DNA of 64,000 nt. Source: Paenibacillus typhae. GTDB lineage: Bacteria; Bacillota; Bacilli; Paenibacillales; Paenibacillaceae. Each line of letters opens with the position of its first letter. Position 1 is the first letter of the stretch. Of the stretch, positions 7,569 to 15,534 are shown one piece after another. The notes under the pieces were generated by a model. The model made no database searches and was not told the origin of the DNA. It saw nothing but the letters and a program-made list of their open reading frames with translations. The stretch lies in assembly GCF_900099765.1 (NCBI RefSeq), contig NZ_FNDX01000019.1, forward strand, positions 38,526 through 102,525. Reading direction: 5' to 3'. The translations under genes were made by a program, and so were the position numbers.

Positions 7569-8132
7569 TCAGGAATCCTGATCATCCGAGTCATGGCCGG
7601 GAAGCGGAACGGGTGAGCTTGCGCTTCCGTAATCCTCTACAGAATCCCAGGCGTCAGCATCATCAAATCGGCCGCTATGCTCCTGGCGGGTCTGGCCTGC
7701 CCCGGAAGGAGGCGGGGTCATTACCTGTTCTTCAACAGGGCGTTCATCCGCAGATTCCCGGCCGGGCACATGCTCAACTGCATAAGGTGTATAAGGAATG
7801 GCCTCAAGGCGTTCATACGGGATCTCCTCCTTACTGATGACACAGATCCCATAGGTGCCTTCTTCCATCCGCTGCAGGGCAGCTTCAATATCTTCCAGCT
7901 CATCTCTGAGCGCATTATTAATGCCGAGATCCCGGCTTCGTTCAAAGGTTTCGGTGCCTGCATCCGCCGGATGATTGTCTACCGTTGACAATTCACCGGT
8001 TGATACCCGGAGCGATTCGCCGAGCAGGCTGTTTTCTTCATCATTATCTTTGAAATGCTGCTCCAGCTCCTGTCTGCGTTCTTCCAGCGCATTCTTTAGT
8101 GCAGCCAGCTGCTGATCTGTTAAGTGACTCAT
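7569..8132 (-). CDS. yteA: YteA family (TraR/DksA-like) protein
   Basis: 187 aa. The N-terminal helical coiled coil is DksA-like (LTDQQLAALKNALEERRQEL). It is followed by the family block DNHPADAGTETFERSRD (about 51-68) and the region MEEGTYGIC with a degraded zinc finger: only one Cys of the usual four remains (about 96), then PYERLEAIPYTPY. The C-terminal 60 residues are acidic and disordered. YteA proteins are regarded as sporulation-related DksA-like factors with no settled role. Convergent with rtp, with 2 bp between the stop codons. Confidence 0.8.
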   Translation of the reverse strand: MSHLTDQQLAALKNALEERRQELEQHFKDNDEENSLLGESLRVSTGELSTVDNHPADAGTETFERSRDLGINNALRDELEDIEAALQRMEEGTYGICVISKEEIPYERLEAIPYTPYAVEHVPGRESADERPVEEQVMTPPPSGAGQTRQEHSGRFDDADAWDSVEDYGSASSPVPLPGHDSDDQDS

Positions 8133-8320
8133 GGTTCCATCTTCCTTTCGGCGTTTAGAGTAGTGTTATTGTGTAATCTTCCTTACCCTATTCACTAGGC
8201 AGGCAATCAGCTGGAGAAATAGAGCAGAAACTGCAACTTTAGTGATATTTTCATACCGCTTTCAGCCTGCTATAATAATTACTGCCATAAGAACATAGAC
8301 AAAGCATGGAGGTCACAGCA

Positions 8321-8704
8321 ATGGACGAACATATGAAACGCAGACTGGATAAACAAAGAAAGCTGTTCAGCCAGCTTGGTATTACGCTCGATGCACTCAC
8401 CATACATGAAAAGGAATTCAGCATGAAGCTGCGCGGTTACGATGCTGAAGAGGTGGACACTTTTTTAGATAGTGTGATCAAGGACTACGAACGGTTTTAT
8501 GCAACCATCGCTGATTTGATGGATAAATGGCAGGAGCAGCAGCTGGAGCTGCGCGATTTGAAGGAGCAGAGCAAGGCTGCAGCAGCAACGCCACCAGTCA
8601 TCCGGGGAATTGATCCGCAGGATCTCGAAGATATTGTGGCCAGACTTGAGGGCAACCTCCGCCAGTTAAAGGACAAACTCCCCCGCACAGAGAAATACTT
8701 GTAA
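8321..8704 (+). CDS. DivIVA/GpsB-like domain protein
   Basis: 127 aa. The N-terminal DivIVA membrane-binding motif is clear: LTIHEKEFSMKLRGYDAEEV (26-45), then DTFLDSVIKDYE. A coiled coil (55-90), an Ala-rich linker and a second short helix follow. DivIVA/GpsB proteins recognise curved membrane or division sites and recruit partners; this short form, not linked to the usual division cluster, has no assigned role. GGAGG at 8308-8312 supports the ATG at 8321 rather than 8306. Divergent from the yteA-like gene, with 188 bp between. Confidence 0.75.
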   Translation: MDEHMKRRLDKQRKLFSQLGITLDALTIHEKEFSMKLRGYDAEEVDTFLDSVIKDYERFYATIADLMDKWQEQQLELRDLKEQSKAAAATPPVIRGIDPQDLEDIVARLEGNLRQLKDKLPRTEKYL

Positions 8705-8834
8705 CCGCCGTATTTTCACATACAATCCTTAGGATCCAATACCGGCGTCAGCAGGCGTTAGCTTGTTTGACGCTGCTTCCGGCGTAAACTTAAAGGTAGA
8801 GAGATTTATATCCTGCAAGATGGAGGTTGAACTC

Positions 8835-11618
8835 TTGCTTACCAAGCAGACTAGGAGTTTAAATATCCGCGGAAAAATAGCCCTCGGTTATACAGTGATT
8901 CTTGTAATGCTGGGTCTGTTCCTTGTGATTGTTTCCGGCCGGATCACCGATCTGGAACAGGAGACCGTTTATTTAAGTGATCATGATATTGAAGTACACG
9001 AGCTTACATACCGGATTGAAAAAAATGTGCTGGATATGGAAACGGGACAAAGAGGCTTTGCACTCACAGGGAACTCCACCTATCTGGAGCCTTTTAACAG
9101 CGGGCTGTCCGAATGGACTGTAAATTATTCAAGGCTTAAAGCCCTTATAACCGATAACCCAAGCCAGATAGAAAACCTCGAAATGATTAAACGCGATATT
9201 GAAAAATGGATTCAGGAATCCGGGCAATATGTGGTACATCTGAAGCAGTCCGGCCGCAATGATGAAGTTGCGGAATATTTTCAGAATGATCCTGGCAAGT
9301 TGGTGGTTGATTCTATACGAATCCAGTCGGACTATTTCAGAGATAATGAGCGAACGCTGACCAATGAACGGATTGATAGGCTTAAAGACAGTAACCACAA
9401 GCTCATTACAACCATGTATATTTTATGGGGACTTGTGGTGCTGCTTGCCTTACTTATAACCTACCTGCTCTCCGTGAGTATCGTGAGGCCGCTGCAGCAT
9501 GTCATTCAGGCTATCAACAGTATCGCTGACGGAGGGAATATGTCCGAGAGGCTCAAAGTCAAAACCATGGATGAAGTCTACGACCTTGGAGAGGCTACGA
9601 ACAGGCTGCTCGACAAGGTACAGGTTGACCAATGGTGTACGGAGCAGATTGCTTCAACCTCTATCATTCTGCAGGAAACAACAGACCTTTCAGTTATGAG
9701 CAGAACCTTTGTCAACAAACTGGCAACGACCTTTGAGATTCAGTACGGGGCCATTTATATCCTGAATAATGAGAAGGAAAACAAGAGGGCGGTTTACAAA
9801 CGGATGTACTCCTATGCGGGAAGTGCAGATACGGACATCCCTTACGGAGCTGTGCAGATAGAGGCCGGTGAAGGACTTATCGGACAGTGCGCTGTAGACA
9901 GGGAGGTTATGTTCATTGGGGATCTTCCTGAGGACTATATCAGTATAAACTCCGGGCTGGGCCGGACTGCACCAAGATTTGCATTGATTGCCCCGGTTGT
10001 TTTTGAGAATAAGACGCTTGCCGTAGTAGAGTTCGCTTCCTTGACCAAATGGGCTTCCTACCATGTGGAGCTGTTGTATGAGCTGCTGAGCGCACTGGGG
10101 GTATCGCTGAATTCCGTTATGACCCGAATGGAAATACAGAAGCTATACCAGGATTCCCAGAGTATGAATGAGGAGCTTCAAGTGCAGTCGGAGGAGCTTC
10201 AGATGCAATCGGAGGAGCTTCAGGTACAGACAGAGGAACTGCAGAATCACACCAGCGAACTGATGGATCTCAACAGAGAGCTGGAAAACCAGAAATCTGT
10301 AGCCGAGAATGCTGCCGTTGATCTGGAAAAATACACCAAGCAGCTGGAGCTCAGTTCGCGTTACAAAAGTGAATTTCTGGCCAATATGTCCCACGAGCTT
10401 CGCACGCCGCTTAACAGTATGCTGATCCTGTCCCAGCTGCTCGTTGAGAACCGCAACAATTCTTTAACGGAGGAGGAGCTGGAATATGCTTCGGTTATCC
10501 ATTCCTCCGGCAGTGATCTGCTGGCCTTGATCAACGATATTCTTGACCTTTCCAAGGTGGAGGCAGGTAAAATGATGGTTGAAATGGATGCTGTCAATCT
10601 TACTGAACTGCCCGCGCTCCTTACCGCTTATTTTGAAAAAACGGCAGCCCAGCATCAGCTGGAGTTTGCGGTGAATCTGGATGACAACGTACCCGATCTG
10701 TTTTTTACGGATGAAATGCGCATGCATCAGATTCTGCGGAACCTGCTCTCCAATGCCTTCAAATTCACAGAGCAGGGCTTTGTCCGGGTAGACATCAGCT
10801 GTTCCGAATACCAGCCTGATGAGCCGGACAGCAGGCCGGTGGAGATGTTGGCCTTCGCGGTTACCGACAGCGGGATCGGAATTTCGGAAGCTAACCGCGA
10901 GCTTATCTTCGAAGCATTCAGGCAAGCGGACGGCACTACTGCACGAAGGTTCGGAGGCACGGGACTGGGCCTATCCATTTCCCTTCAGCTCGCTAAGCTG
11001 CTTGGCGGATATATAACTCTGCAGAGTGAGGAAGGGAAGGGCAGCACATTTACCCTGTATCTTCCATACCTTCAGGAGGAGTCTGATATTGTACCCATAC
11101 CGCTAGAAGCATGGTATCCCGCTGCAGCCGCGAGTGAGGGGAATACAGCAGCCGATTCCCGCGAACAGGAGCAGGCTCTGAATGACAGCATGTTATTTGA
11201 AAGAGAATATGAGAAGCTGCATGGACGGACGGTGCTGATCGTCGATGATGATCTGCGTAATATTTATGCCCTTGAGAATGGCCTGCTTCCATATGAGATG
11301 AACATCCTGACGGCACACAACGGCTATGAATGCCTGCAGATCGTCAGGGAACTGCCTGAGGTCGATATGGTTCTGCTGGATATTATGATGCCGAACCTCG
11401 ATGGCTATGATACGATGTCCATTATCCGTGAGGAGCTGCGGCTCAGGGAGCTTCCGATCATAGCGGTTTCGGCCAAAACCTTGAAGGAAGACCGGGAGAG
11501 ATGCCTTGCAGCAGGAGCATCCGATTTCATAAGCAAGCCTGTTTTGATACAGGATGTTGTCACACGGATGTGCAGGCTGATTAAGCCCCGGGATATACAG
11601 CCCGGCAGCCCCGCTTGA
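8835..11618 (+). CDS. membrane hybrid sensor histidine kinase (CHASE3-HAMP-GAF-HisKA-HATPase-REC)
   Basis: 927 aa from a TTG start set by GGAGGT at 8822-8827. Domains in order: TM1 (about 17-36), extracellular CHASE3 (to about 185, with METGQRGFALTG), TM2 (190-215), HAMP (to 268), GAF (285-425), a coiled coil with heptad-like EELQxQS repeats (440-505), HisKA with phosphoacceptor His520 (FLANMSHELRTPL), the ATPase domain (NLLSNAFKFT, DSGIGI, GTGLGLSIS), and a C-terminal receiver (799-915) with phospho-Asp849 (LLDIMMPNLDG). No response regulator with an output domain is adjacent, so the output is probably encoded elsewhere or passes through a phosphotransfer protein. The signal is unknown. Confidence 0.9.
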   Translation: MLTKQTRSLNIRGKIALGYTVILVMLGLFLVIVSGRITDLEQETVYLSDHDIEVHELTYRIEKNVLDMETGQRGFALTGNSTYLEPFNSGLSEWTVNYSRLKALITDNPSQIENLEMIKRDIEKWIQESGQYVVHLKQSGRNDEVAEYFQNDPGKLVVDSIRIQSDYFRDNERTLTNERIDRLKDSNHKLITTMYILWGLVVLLALLITYLLSVSIVRPLQHVIQAINSIADGGNMSERLKVKTMDEVYDLGEATNRLLDKVQVDQWCTEQIASTSIILQETTDLSVMSRTFVNKLATTFEIQYGAIYILNNEKENKRAVYKRMYSYAGSADTDIPYGAVQIEAGEGLIGQCAVDREVMFIGDLPEDYISINSGLGRTAPRFALIAPVVFENKTLAVVEFASLTKWASYHVELLYELLSALGVSLNSVMTRMEIQKLYQDSQSMNEELQVQSEELQMQSEELQVQTEELQNHTSELMDLNRELENQKSVAENAAVDLEKYTKQLELSSRYKSEFLANMSHELRTPLNSMLILSQLLVENRNNSLTEEELEYASVIHSSGSDLLALINDILDLSKVEAGKMMVEMDAVNLTELPALLTAYFEKTAAQHQLEFAVNLDDNVPDLFFTDEMRMHQILRNLLSNAFKFTEQGFVRVDISCSEYQPDEPDSRPVEMLAFAVTDSGIGISEANRELIFEAFRQADGTTARRFGGTGLGLSISLQLAKLLGGYITLQSEEGKGSTFTLYLPYLQEESDIVPIPLEAWYPAAAASEGNTAADSREQEQALNDSMLFEREYEKLHGRTVLIVDDDLRNIYALENGLLPYEMNILTAHNGYECLQIVRELPEVDMVLLDIMMPNLDGYDTMSIIREELRLRELPIIAVSAKTLKEDRERCLAAGASDFISKPVLIQDVVTRMCRLIKPRDIQPGSPA

Positions 11619-11635
11619 CTTTTCTAAAATTACCA

Positions 11636-11664
11636 TTGACGGAATATGGACTATGATTTATGAT
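11636..11664 (+). promoter_or_regulatory. sigma-A promoter of the glcT operon
   Basis: TTGACG (11636-11641), exactly 17 bp, TATGAT (11659-11664). Transcription should start near 11671. A perfect 16-bp palindrome ATAAATGATCATTTAT lies at 11671-11686 at the predicted start site and may be an operator or part of the RNA leader. Confidence 0.75.
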
Positions 11665-11693
11665 TAGCTCATAAATGATCATTTATAACAAAC

Positions 11694-11721
11694 GGCGTGT
11701 TACCTTTTAAGGGCATGAGCC
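11694..11721 (+). promoter_or_regulatory. ribonucleic antiterminator (RAT) of GlcT type
   Basis: The segment contains CGTGTTAC (11696-11703) and GGCATGAG (11712-11719) in mirror positions around a short loop. These are the same conserved arms as in the ptsG RAT bound by GlcT in B. subtilis. Its 3' end overlaps the first strand of the terminator at 11718-11765, so the two structures exclude each other. It lies in front of glcT itself, and I see no second RAT between the PTS genes. Confidence 0.75.
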
Positions 11722-11765
11722 AAGGATTGTCTTCATTGTATATGAGGCGGTTCTTGGCTTTTTTT
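11718..11765 (+). terminator. conditional terminator in the glcT leader
   Basis: AGCCAAG (11718-11724) pairs with CTTGGCT (11753-11759), followed by a run of seven T. It is overlapped by the RAT, which is the usual antitermination layout for BglG/GlcT-type regulators. Confidence 0.85.
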
Positions 11766-11804
11766 GTTGCCAAATTTCTGAAGATTAGGGGAAGGAGGGA
11801 GAAC

Positions 11805-12671
11805 TTGTCGCGGGAAATCGAAACCTTTCAAGTGCAGCGGGTCATCGGGAACAATGTTGTTATGGTGCAGGGAAGCAAGAACGGCAAGGAATATGTCATT
11901 ATCGGCAAAGGCATCGGTTTCGCAGTCAAGGATACCGGAGCGATTGAGGTTAATGATCAGCGGATTGAGAAGCTGTTCCGTCTGGAAGACCGGGAGGAAT
12001 GGAGCCAGTATCAGATTTTGCTGGAAGATATCGATCCGAAAGTTATGAAGATCACCGATGAGATTATCGGAGATATCACCAGTCAGTTTCCCGGCAAGTT
12101 AAACGACAAGATTTATTTGGCGCTCCCGAGCCATATCCAGTTTACCATCTACCGTCTGCGCAGCGGTATGGATATCATCAATCCCTTCTTGCAGGAAACC
12201 AAAATGACGTTCCCCAAGGAATTTGAGATCGCTTTCAAGGCGGCGGATAAAATCAGTGCCGAATTCAATGTACAGATTCCGGAGGATGAGGTCGGCTTTC
12301 TGACTTATCATGTCTATTCAGCGGTAAGCAATGTACCGGTCGGACAGCTGGTGAAGGTATCGAATATGGTCAATGAGCTGCTGGATCAGATCAGGACCGA
12401 ACAGAAAATCACCTTTGAGCACGGCAGCATGAATCATGTGCGGCTGATGATCCATCTGCGGTTTTCCCTGGAACGGATCCTGCAGGGCTCGTTAATTGAC
12501 AATCCGTTCGTCAAGCACATTAAGAAAGAATACAAAACGGAATACAAGCTGGCGCAAAAGCTGGGGAAAGTTATCCAGAGCAGGCTGGAAGTACAGGTTC
12601 CTGAGGAGGAGCTATGCTTCCTGGCGATGCACCTGCACCGGCTGTTCCAGACCATAGAGAAAAATAAATAA
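11805..12671 (+). CDS. glcT: BglG/GlcT-type transcription antiterminator
   Basis: 288 aa. Co-antiterminator RNA-binding domain at about 1-60 (VIGNNVVMV, IIGKGIGFAVK), then two PTS regulation domains (about 70-170 and 175-288) with conserved His residues in SHIQFTIYR, NHVRLMIHLR and LAMHLHRLF. When not phosphorylated by the sugar transporter, such proteins bind the RAT and allow read-through. The TTG start has AGGAGGG at 11794-11800; in-frame upstream codons lie inside the terminator leader and are rejected. First gene of a glcT-IIA-IIBC operon, and probably controls its own transcript through the leader at 11694-11765. Confidence 0.9.
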   Translation: MSREIETFQVQRVIGNNVVMVQGSKNGKEYVIIGKGIGFAVKDTGAIEVNDQRIEKLFRLEDREEWSQYQILLEDIDPKVMKITDEIIGDITSQFPGKLNDKIYLALPSHIQFTIYRLRSGMDIINPFLQETKMTFPKEFEIAFKAADKISAEFNVQIPEDEVGFLTYHVYSAVSNVPVGQLVKVSNMVNELLDQIRTEQKITFEHGSMNHVRLMIHLRFSLERILQGSLIDNPFVKHIKKEYKTEYKLAQKLGKVIQSRLEVQVPEEELCFLAMHLHRLFQTIEKNK

Positions 12672-12693
12672 CAGCATGAGAGGAGTGGTGCGG

Positions 12694-13200
12694 ATGTTTT
12701 CCAGATGGAAATCCAAAAAAGAAGAGCAGCGTACTGTGCAATTCATAGAAATTAATGCCCCGCTGAGCGGGCAGGCGGTTGACCTCAGTCAGGTACCGGA
12801 TGATACCTTTGCAGGCGGACATATGGGCAGCGGGATTGCGATTGAGCCTGCAGAAGGCAAGCTGTATGCACCTTTTGACGGAAAGATTGCCCATATCGTG
12901 AAATCCGGGCATGCGCTGATTATTGAACACGCTTCCGGTCTGCAGCTGCTGCTACATATCGGAATTGATACGGTCAGCCTCAAGGGCAGCGGTTTTCAGA
13001 GTCATGCTGCTACAGGCGACCATGTAAAGGCCGGACAATTATTAATCGAGTTTGATCTTGAAGCGATCCGTGCAGCCGGCCTTGCTACGATTTCTCCGGT
13101 AATTGTCACCAGCATGGAGGAGACACCGCCGGCAGTAGAGTGCCTGCACGGACAGGTTACAGCGGGGAAAGACCTGATTTTGAAAGTAGCAGCACAGTAA
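12694..13200 (+). CDS. PTS glucose-family IIA component
   Basis: 168 aa stand-alone EIIA of the glucose superfamily (Crr-like). The phosphorylated His88 lies in LLLHIGIDTV, and His73 in KSGHALIIEH is the second active-site histidine, with the family's 15-residue spacing. It takes phosphate from HPr and passes it to the IIB domain of the next gene. AGAGGAG at 12678-12684 supports the ATG at 12694. Between glcT and the IIBC gene, 47 bp upstream of the latter, so the operon carries a separate IIA rather than the fused form seen in B. subtilis PtsG. Confidence 0.9.
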   Translation: MFSRWKSKKEEQRTVQFIEINAPLSGQAVDLSQVPDDTFAGGHMGSGIAIEPAEGKLYAPFDGKIAHIVKSGHALIIEHASGLQLLLHIGIDTVSLKGSGFQSHAATGDHVKAGQLLIEFDLEAIRAAGLATISPVIVTSMEETPPAVECLHGQVTAGKDLILKVAAQ

Positions 13201-13247
13201 CGACATATAGAGCAATACCAACTATGATCTAAGGGGATGATTGTATT

Positions 13248-14702
13248 ATGTTGGCTTTTCTACAGAAGTTAGGCAAGTCTCTGATGCTTCCGGTTGCGAC
13301 CATGCCGGCGGCTGCGATTCTGCAGGGGTTCGGGCTGATTAATTATGAAAAGGATCTGCCGTTTGGCAGTGTCGTCGGAGGGTTTTTAAACCAGTATGTA
13401 GCCCCCTTCCTGAACGCCGGCGCTGGTGCGATTTTCGGTAATCTGGCGCTTATCTTTGCTATCGGGGTTGCCATTGGTTTTGCCGGTGATGCTGTTGCTG
13501 CGCTGTCGGCATTGATTGCTTATATGGTCCTTACCAAGGTGCTGGCTATTGTTCCTTTGCAGTTCTCCTTCATTAATGATGATGTCGTATTGAATATGGG
13601 TGTGCTGGGCGGGATTTTTGCCGGTGCATGGGCTGCCTTCCTGTACAAGAGATATCATAATGTAAAAATGCCTGATTGGCTTGGCTTCTTCGCCGGCAAG
13701 CGTTTTGTACCGATCATCACTGCGGCCTCTACGATGGTGCTTGCTGTATTCATCGGTATGATCTGGAGCCCGGTTCAGGATGTAATCAGTGATTTCGGGA
13801 ACTGGGTAGTCAGCCTGGGGGCAATTGGCGCATTCGTCTTCGGTACAGCGAACCGGCTGCTGATCCCAATCGGACTGCATCATGTCATTAATACCATTGC
13901 CTGGTTCCAGATCGGAGACTTCACCAACGCGGCAGGGGAAATTGTGCATGGTGATCTTACCCGCTTCTTTGCCGGAGACAAAACAGCCGGAATGTTCATG
14001 ACAGGCTTCTTCCCGATTATGATGTTCGCCCTTCCGGGTGCGGCTTTAGCCTTCATCCATACAGCTAAACCTGAAAAACGCAAGGTGGTTGCATCCATCT
14101 TTATCGGTTCGGCAATCGCATCCTTCCTGACAGGGATTACTGAGCCGCTTGAATTCTCATTTATGTTCGTTGCACCGGTATTGTATGTAGTGCATGCTGT
14201 ACTTACCGGTCTCGCCGGACTTCTGATGTATGTGCTCGACGTTAAGCTGGGCTTCGGTTTCTCCGCCGGTCTGATCGATTACCTGGTGAATATGAAGCAG
14301 TCAACGAACGCTTGGATTCTGATTCCGGTAGGGCTTGCCTTCTTCGTGCTCTATTATGTCCTGTTCCGCTTCATCATTGTGAAGTTTAACCTGAAGACAC
14401 CGGGACGCGAAGATGATCTGGAGGATGATCTGCAAGAGGTTACTGTCGGAAGCGGTACTGTATCGGCATCTTCCAGGGCTGCAAAGATTCTGGAGAATAT
14501 CGGCGGACCATCCAACATCCGTACAATCGATGCTTGCATTACCCGGCTGCGGCTGAATGTGAATGATGACAAGGCCGTGAAAGATGCAGCCCTGAAACAG
14601 CTGGGAGCCTCAGGGGTAATGCGGCTCGGCCAGGGTGCGGTACAGATTGTATTCGGTCCGCAATCCGAGCAGATTAAGGATGATATTAAAAAGCTGATGT
14701 AA
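13248..14702 (+). CDS. PTS IIBC transporter, N-acetylglucosamine/glucose type
   Basis: 484 aa. The IIC membrane domain (about 1-385) has the start FLQKLGKSLMLPVATMPAAA and roughly ten hydrophobic segments. A linker follows, then a IIB domain (about 400-484) with phosphorylated Cys430 in TIDACITRLRL. Blocks such as WFQIGDF, GDLTRFFAGD and MTGFFPIMMFALPGAAL resemble NagE/NagP N-acetylglucosamine permeases more than PtsG, although the regulator is GlcT-like. Substrate is therefore GlcNAc or glucose. There is no IIA domain in this protein; the preceding gene supplies it. Confidence 0.88.
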   Translation: MLAFLQKLGKSLMLPVATMPAAAILQGFGLINYEKDLPFGSVVGGFLNQYVAPFLNAGAGAIFGNLALIFAIGVAIGFAGDAVAALSALIAYMVLTKVLAIVPLQFSFINDDVVLNMGVLGGIFAGAWAAFLYKRYHNVKMPDWLGFFAGKRFVPIITAASTMVLAVFIGMIWSPVQDVISDFGNWVVSLGAIGAFVFGTANRLLIPIGLHHVINTIAWFQIGDFTNAAGEIVHGDLTRFFAGDKTAGMFMTGFFPIMMFALPGAALAFIHTAKPEKRKVVASIFIGSAIASFLTGITEPLEFSFMFVAPVLYVVHAVLTGLAGLLMYVLDVKLGFGFSAGLIDYLVNMKQSTNAWILIPVGLAFFVLYYVLFRFIIVKFNLKTPGREDDLEDDLQEVTVGSGTVSASSRAAKILENIGGPSNIRTIDACITRLRLNVNDDKAVKDAALKQLGASGVMRLGQGAVQIVFGPQSEQIKDDIKKLM

Positions 14703-14760
14703 TAAAAGTACAACAGGGAAGATAAATATAATACCGGACCTGCTGTTTCCGGGGCCATAG

Positions 14761-14797
14761 AATAACCCGTCAGGCTTATGCCCGGCGGGTTATTATT
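14761..14797 (+). terminator. terminator after the PTS operon
   Basis: AATAACCCG (14761-14769) pairs with CGGGTTATT (14786-14794); the T tract is short (ATTATC). Confidence 0.65.
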
Positions 14798-14864
14798 ATC
14801 TGATCCGATGTGGTCACCAATATGAATATTTGAAGCGGCTTCCTTGTATTTAGGGGGCTGCTTT

Positions 14865-14892
14865 TTGTGTTGTTGATCAAGGCTGATAAAAT
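14865..14892 (+). promoter_or_regulatory. possible promoter of the ECF sigma operon
   Basis: TTGTGT (14865-14870), a 16-bp spacer, and TAAAAT (14887-14892) preceded by TGA, an extended -10. I do not see a clear ECF-type autoregulated promoter in this gap. Confidence 0.35.
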
Positions 14893-14971
14893 ATTTTTCA
14901 GGTGAGTGATATAAAATAGTCCCGGCGGCCGTCTTACTTATAGCTGCAGCTGATAAGGAGGAAATAATACA

Positions 14972-15493
14972 ATGGATATTCCGGAATCAACTGATAAGTT
15001 TAAAGAATTGTTCTATGAGCATTATACCGTAGTGCGGCGAAAGCTGGCTGCTCTGGTTCGTGATGAATCGGCAGCAGACGATCTGGCGCAGGAGGTTTTT
15101 CTCAAGCTGTACCGTAACCCGCCGGATGATCCGCAGGCGGTTGGTGCGTGGCTGCATCGTGTACTTACCCGGACCGGTTACGATTATCTGAACAAAAAAG
15201 CAAGAGAGAGGCTGTTGCAGGAAAGGCAGGAGATTTTCTATGATGCAGGGGCCGCCCCGCCGTCGGGCGAAGAGGCGGTGCTCAGCAAGCTGGAGCAGGA
15301 GGATGTCCGCCAGTGGCTTGACGAGCTGCCGGACAGGGACCGTCAGGTATTACTGCTGCGCTACTCAGGCTATAGCTATGCGGAAATTGCCGGGAAGCTG
15401 GGAGTGAGGCCGCCGGTTGTGGGAACTCTTCTGAGCCGGGCCACCCAAAAGCTGAAGCAGCAGGCGGCGGAGGCACTGCCGCAAACGGAATAA
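14972..15493 (+). CDS. ECF-type RNA polymerase sigma factor
   Basis: 173 aa. Region 2 (about 10-75) contains ADDLAQEVFLKLYR; region 4 (about 115-165) contains LPDRDRQVLLLRYSGYSYAE with a helix-turn-helix. Resembles SigX/SigW-class factors, which direct cell-envelope stress genes; the exact group is not fixed. Preceded by AAGGAGG. First gene of a four-gene set with an anti-sigma factor and an ABC transporter, implying a regulon in which the transporter is either the output or part of the sensing. Confidence 0.88.
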   Translation: MDIPESTDKFKELFYEHYTVVRRKLAALVRDESAADDLAQEVFLKLYRNPPDDPQAVGAWLHRVLTRTGYDYLNKKARERLLQERQEIFYDAGAAPPSGEEAVLSKLEQEDVRQWLDELPDRDRQVLLLRYSGYSYAEIAGKLGVRPPVVGTLLSRATQKLKQQAAEALPQTE

Positions 15494-15534
15494 GCATACG
15501 TGTAAACAAGTTATTATATAGGAGGAATAAAATA

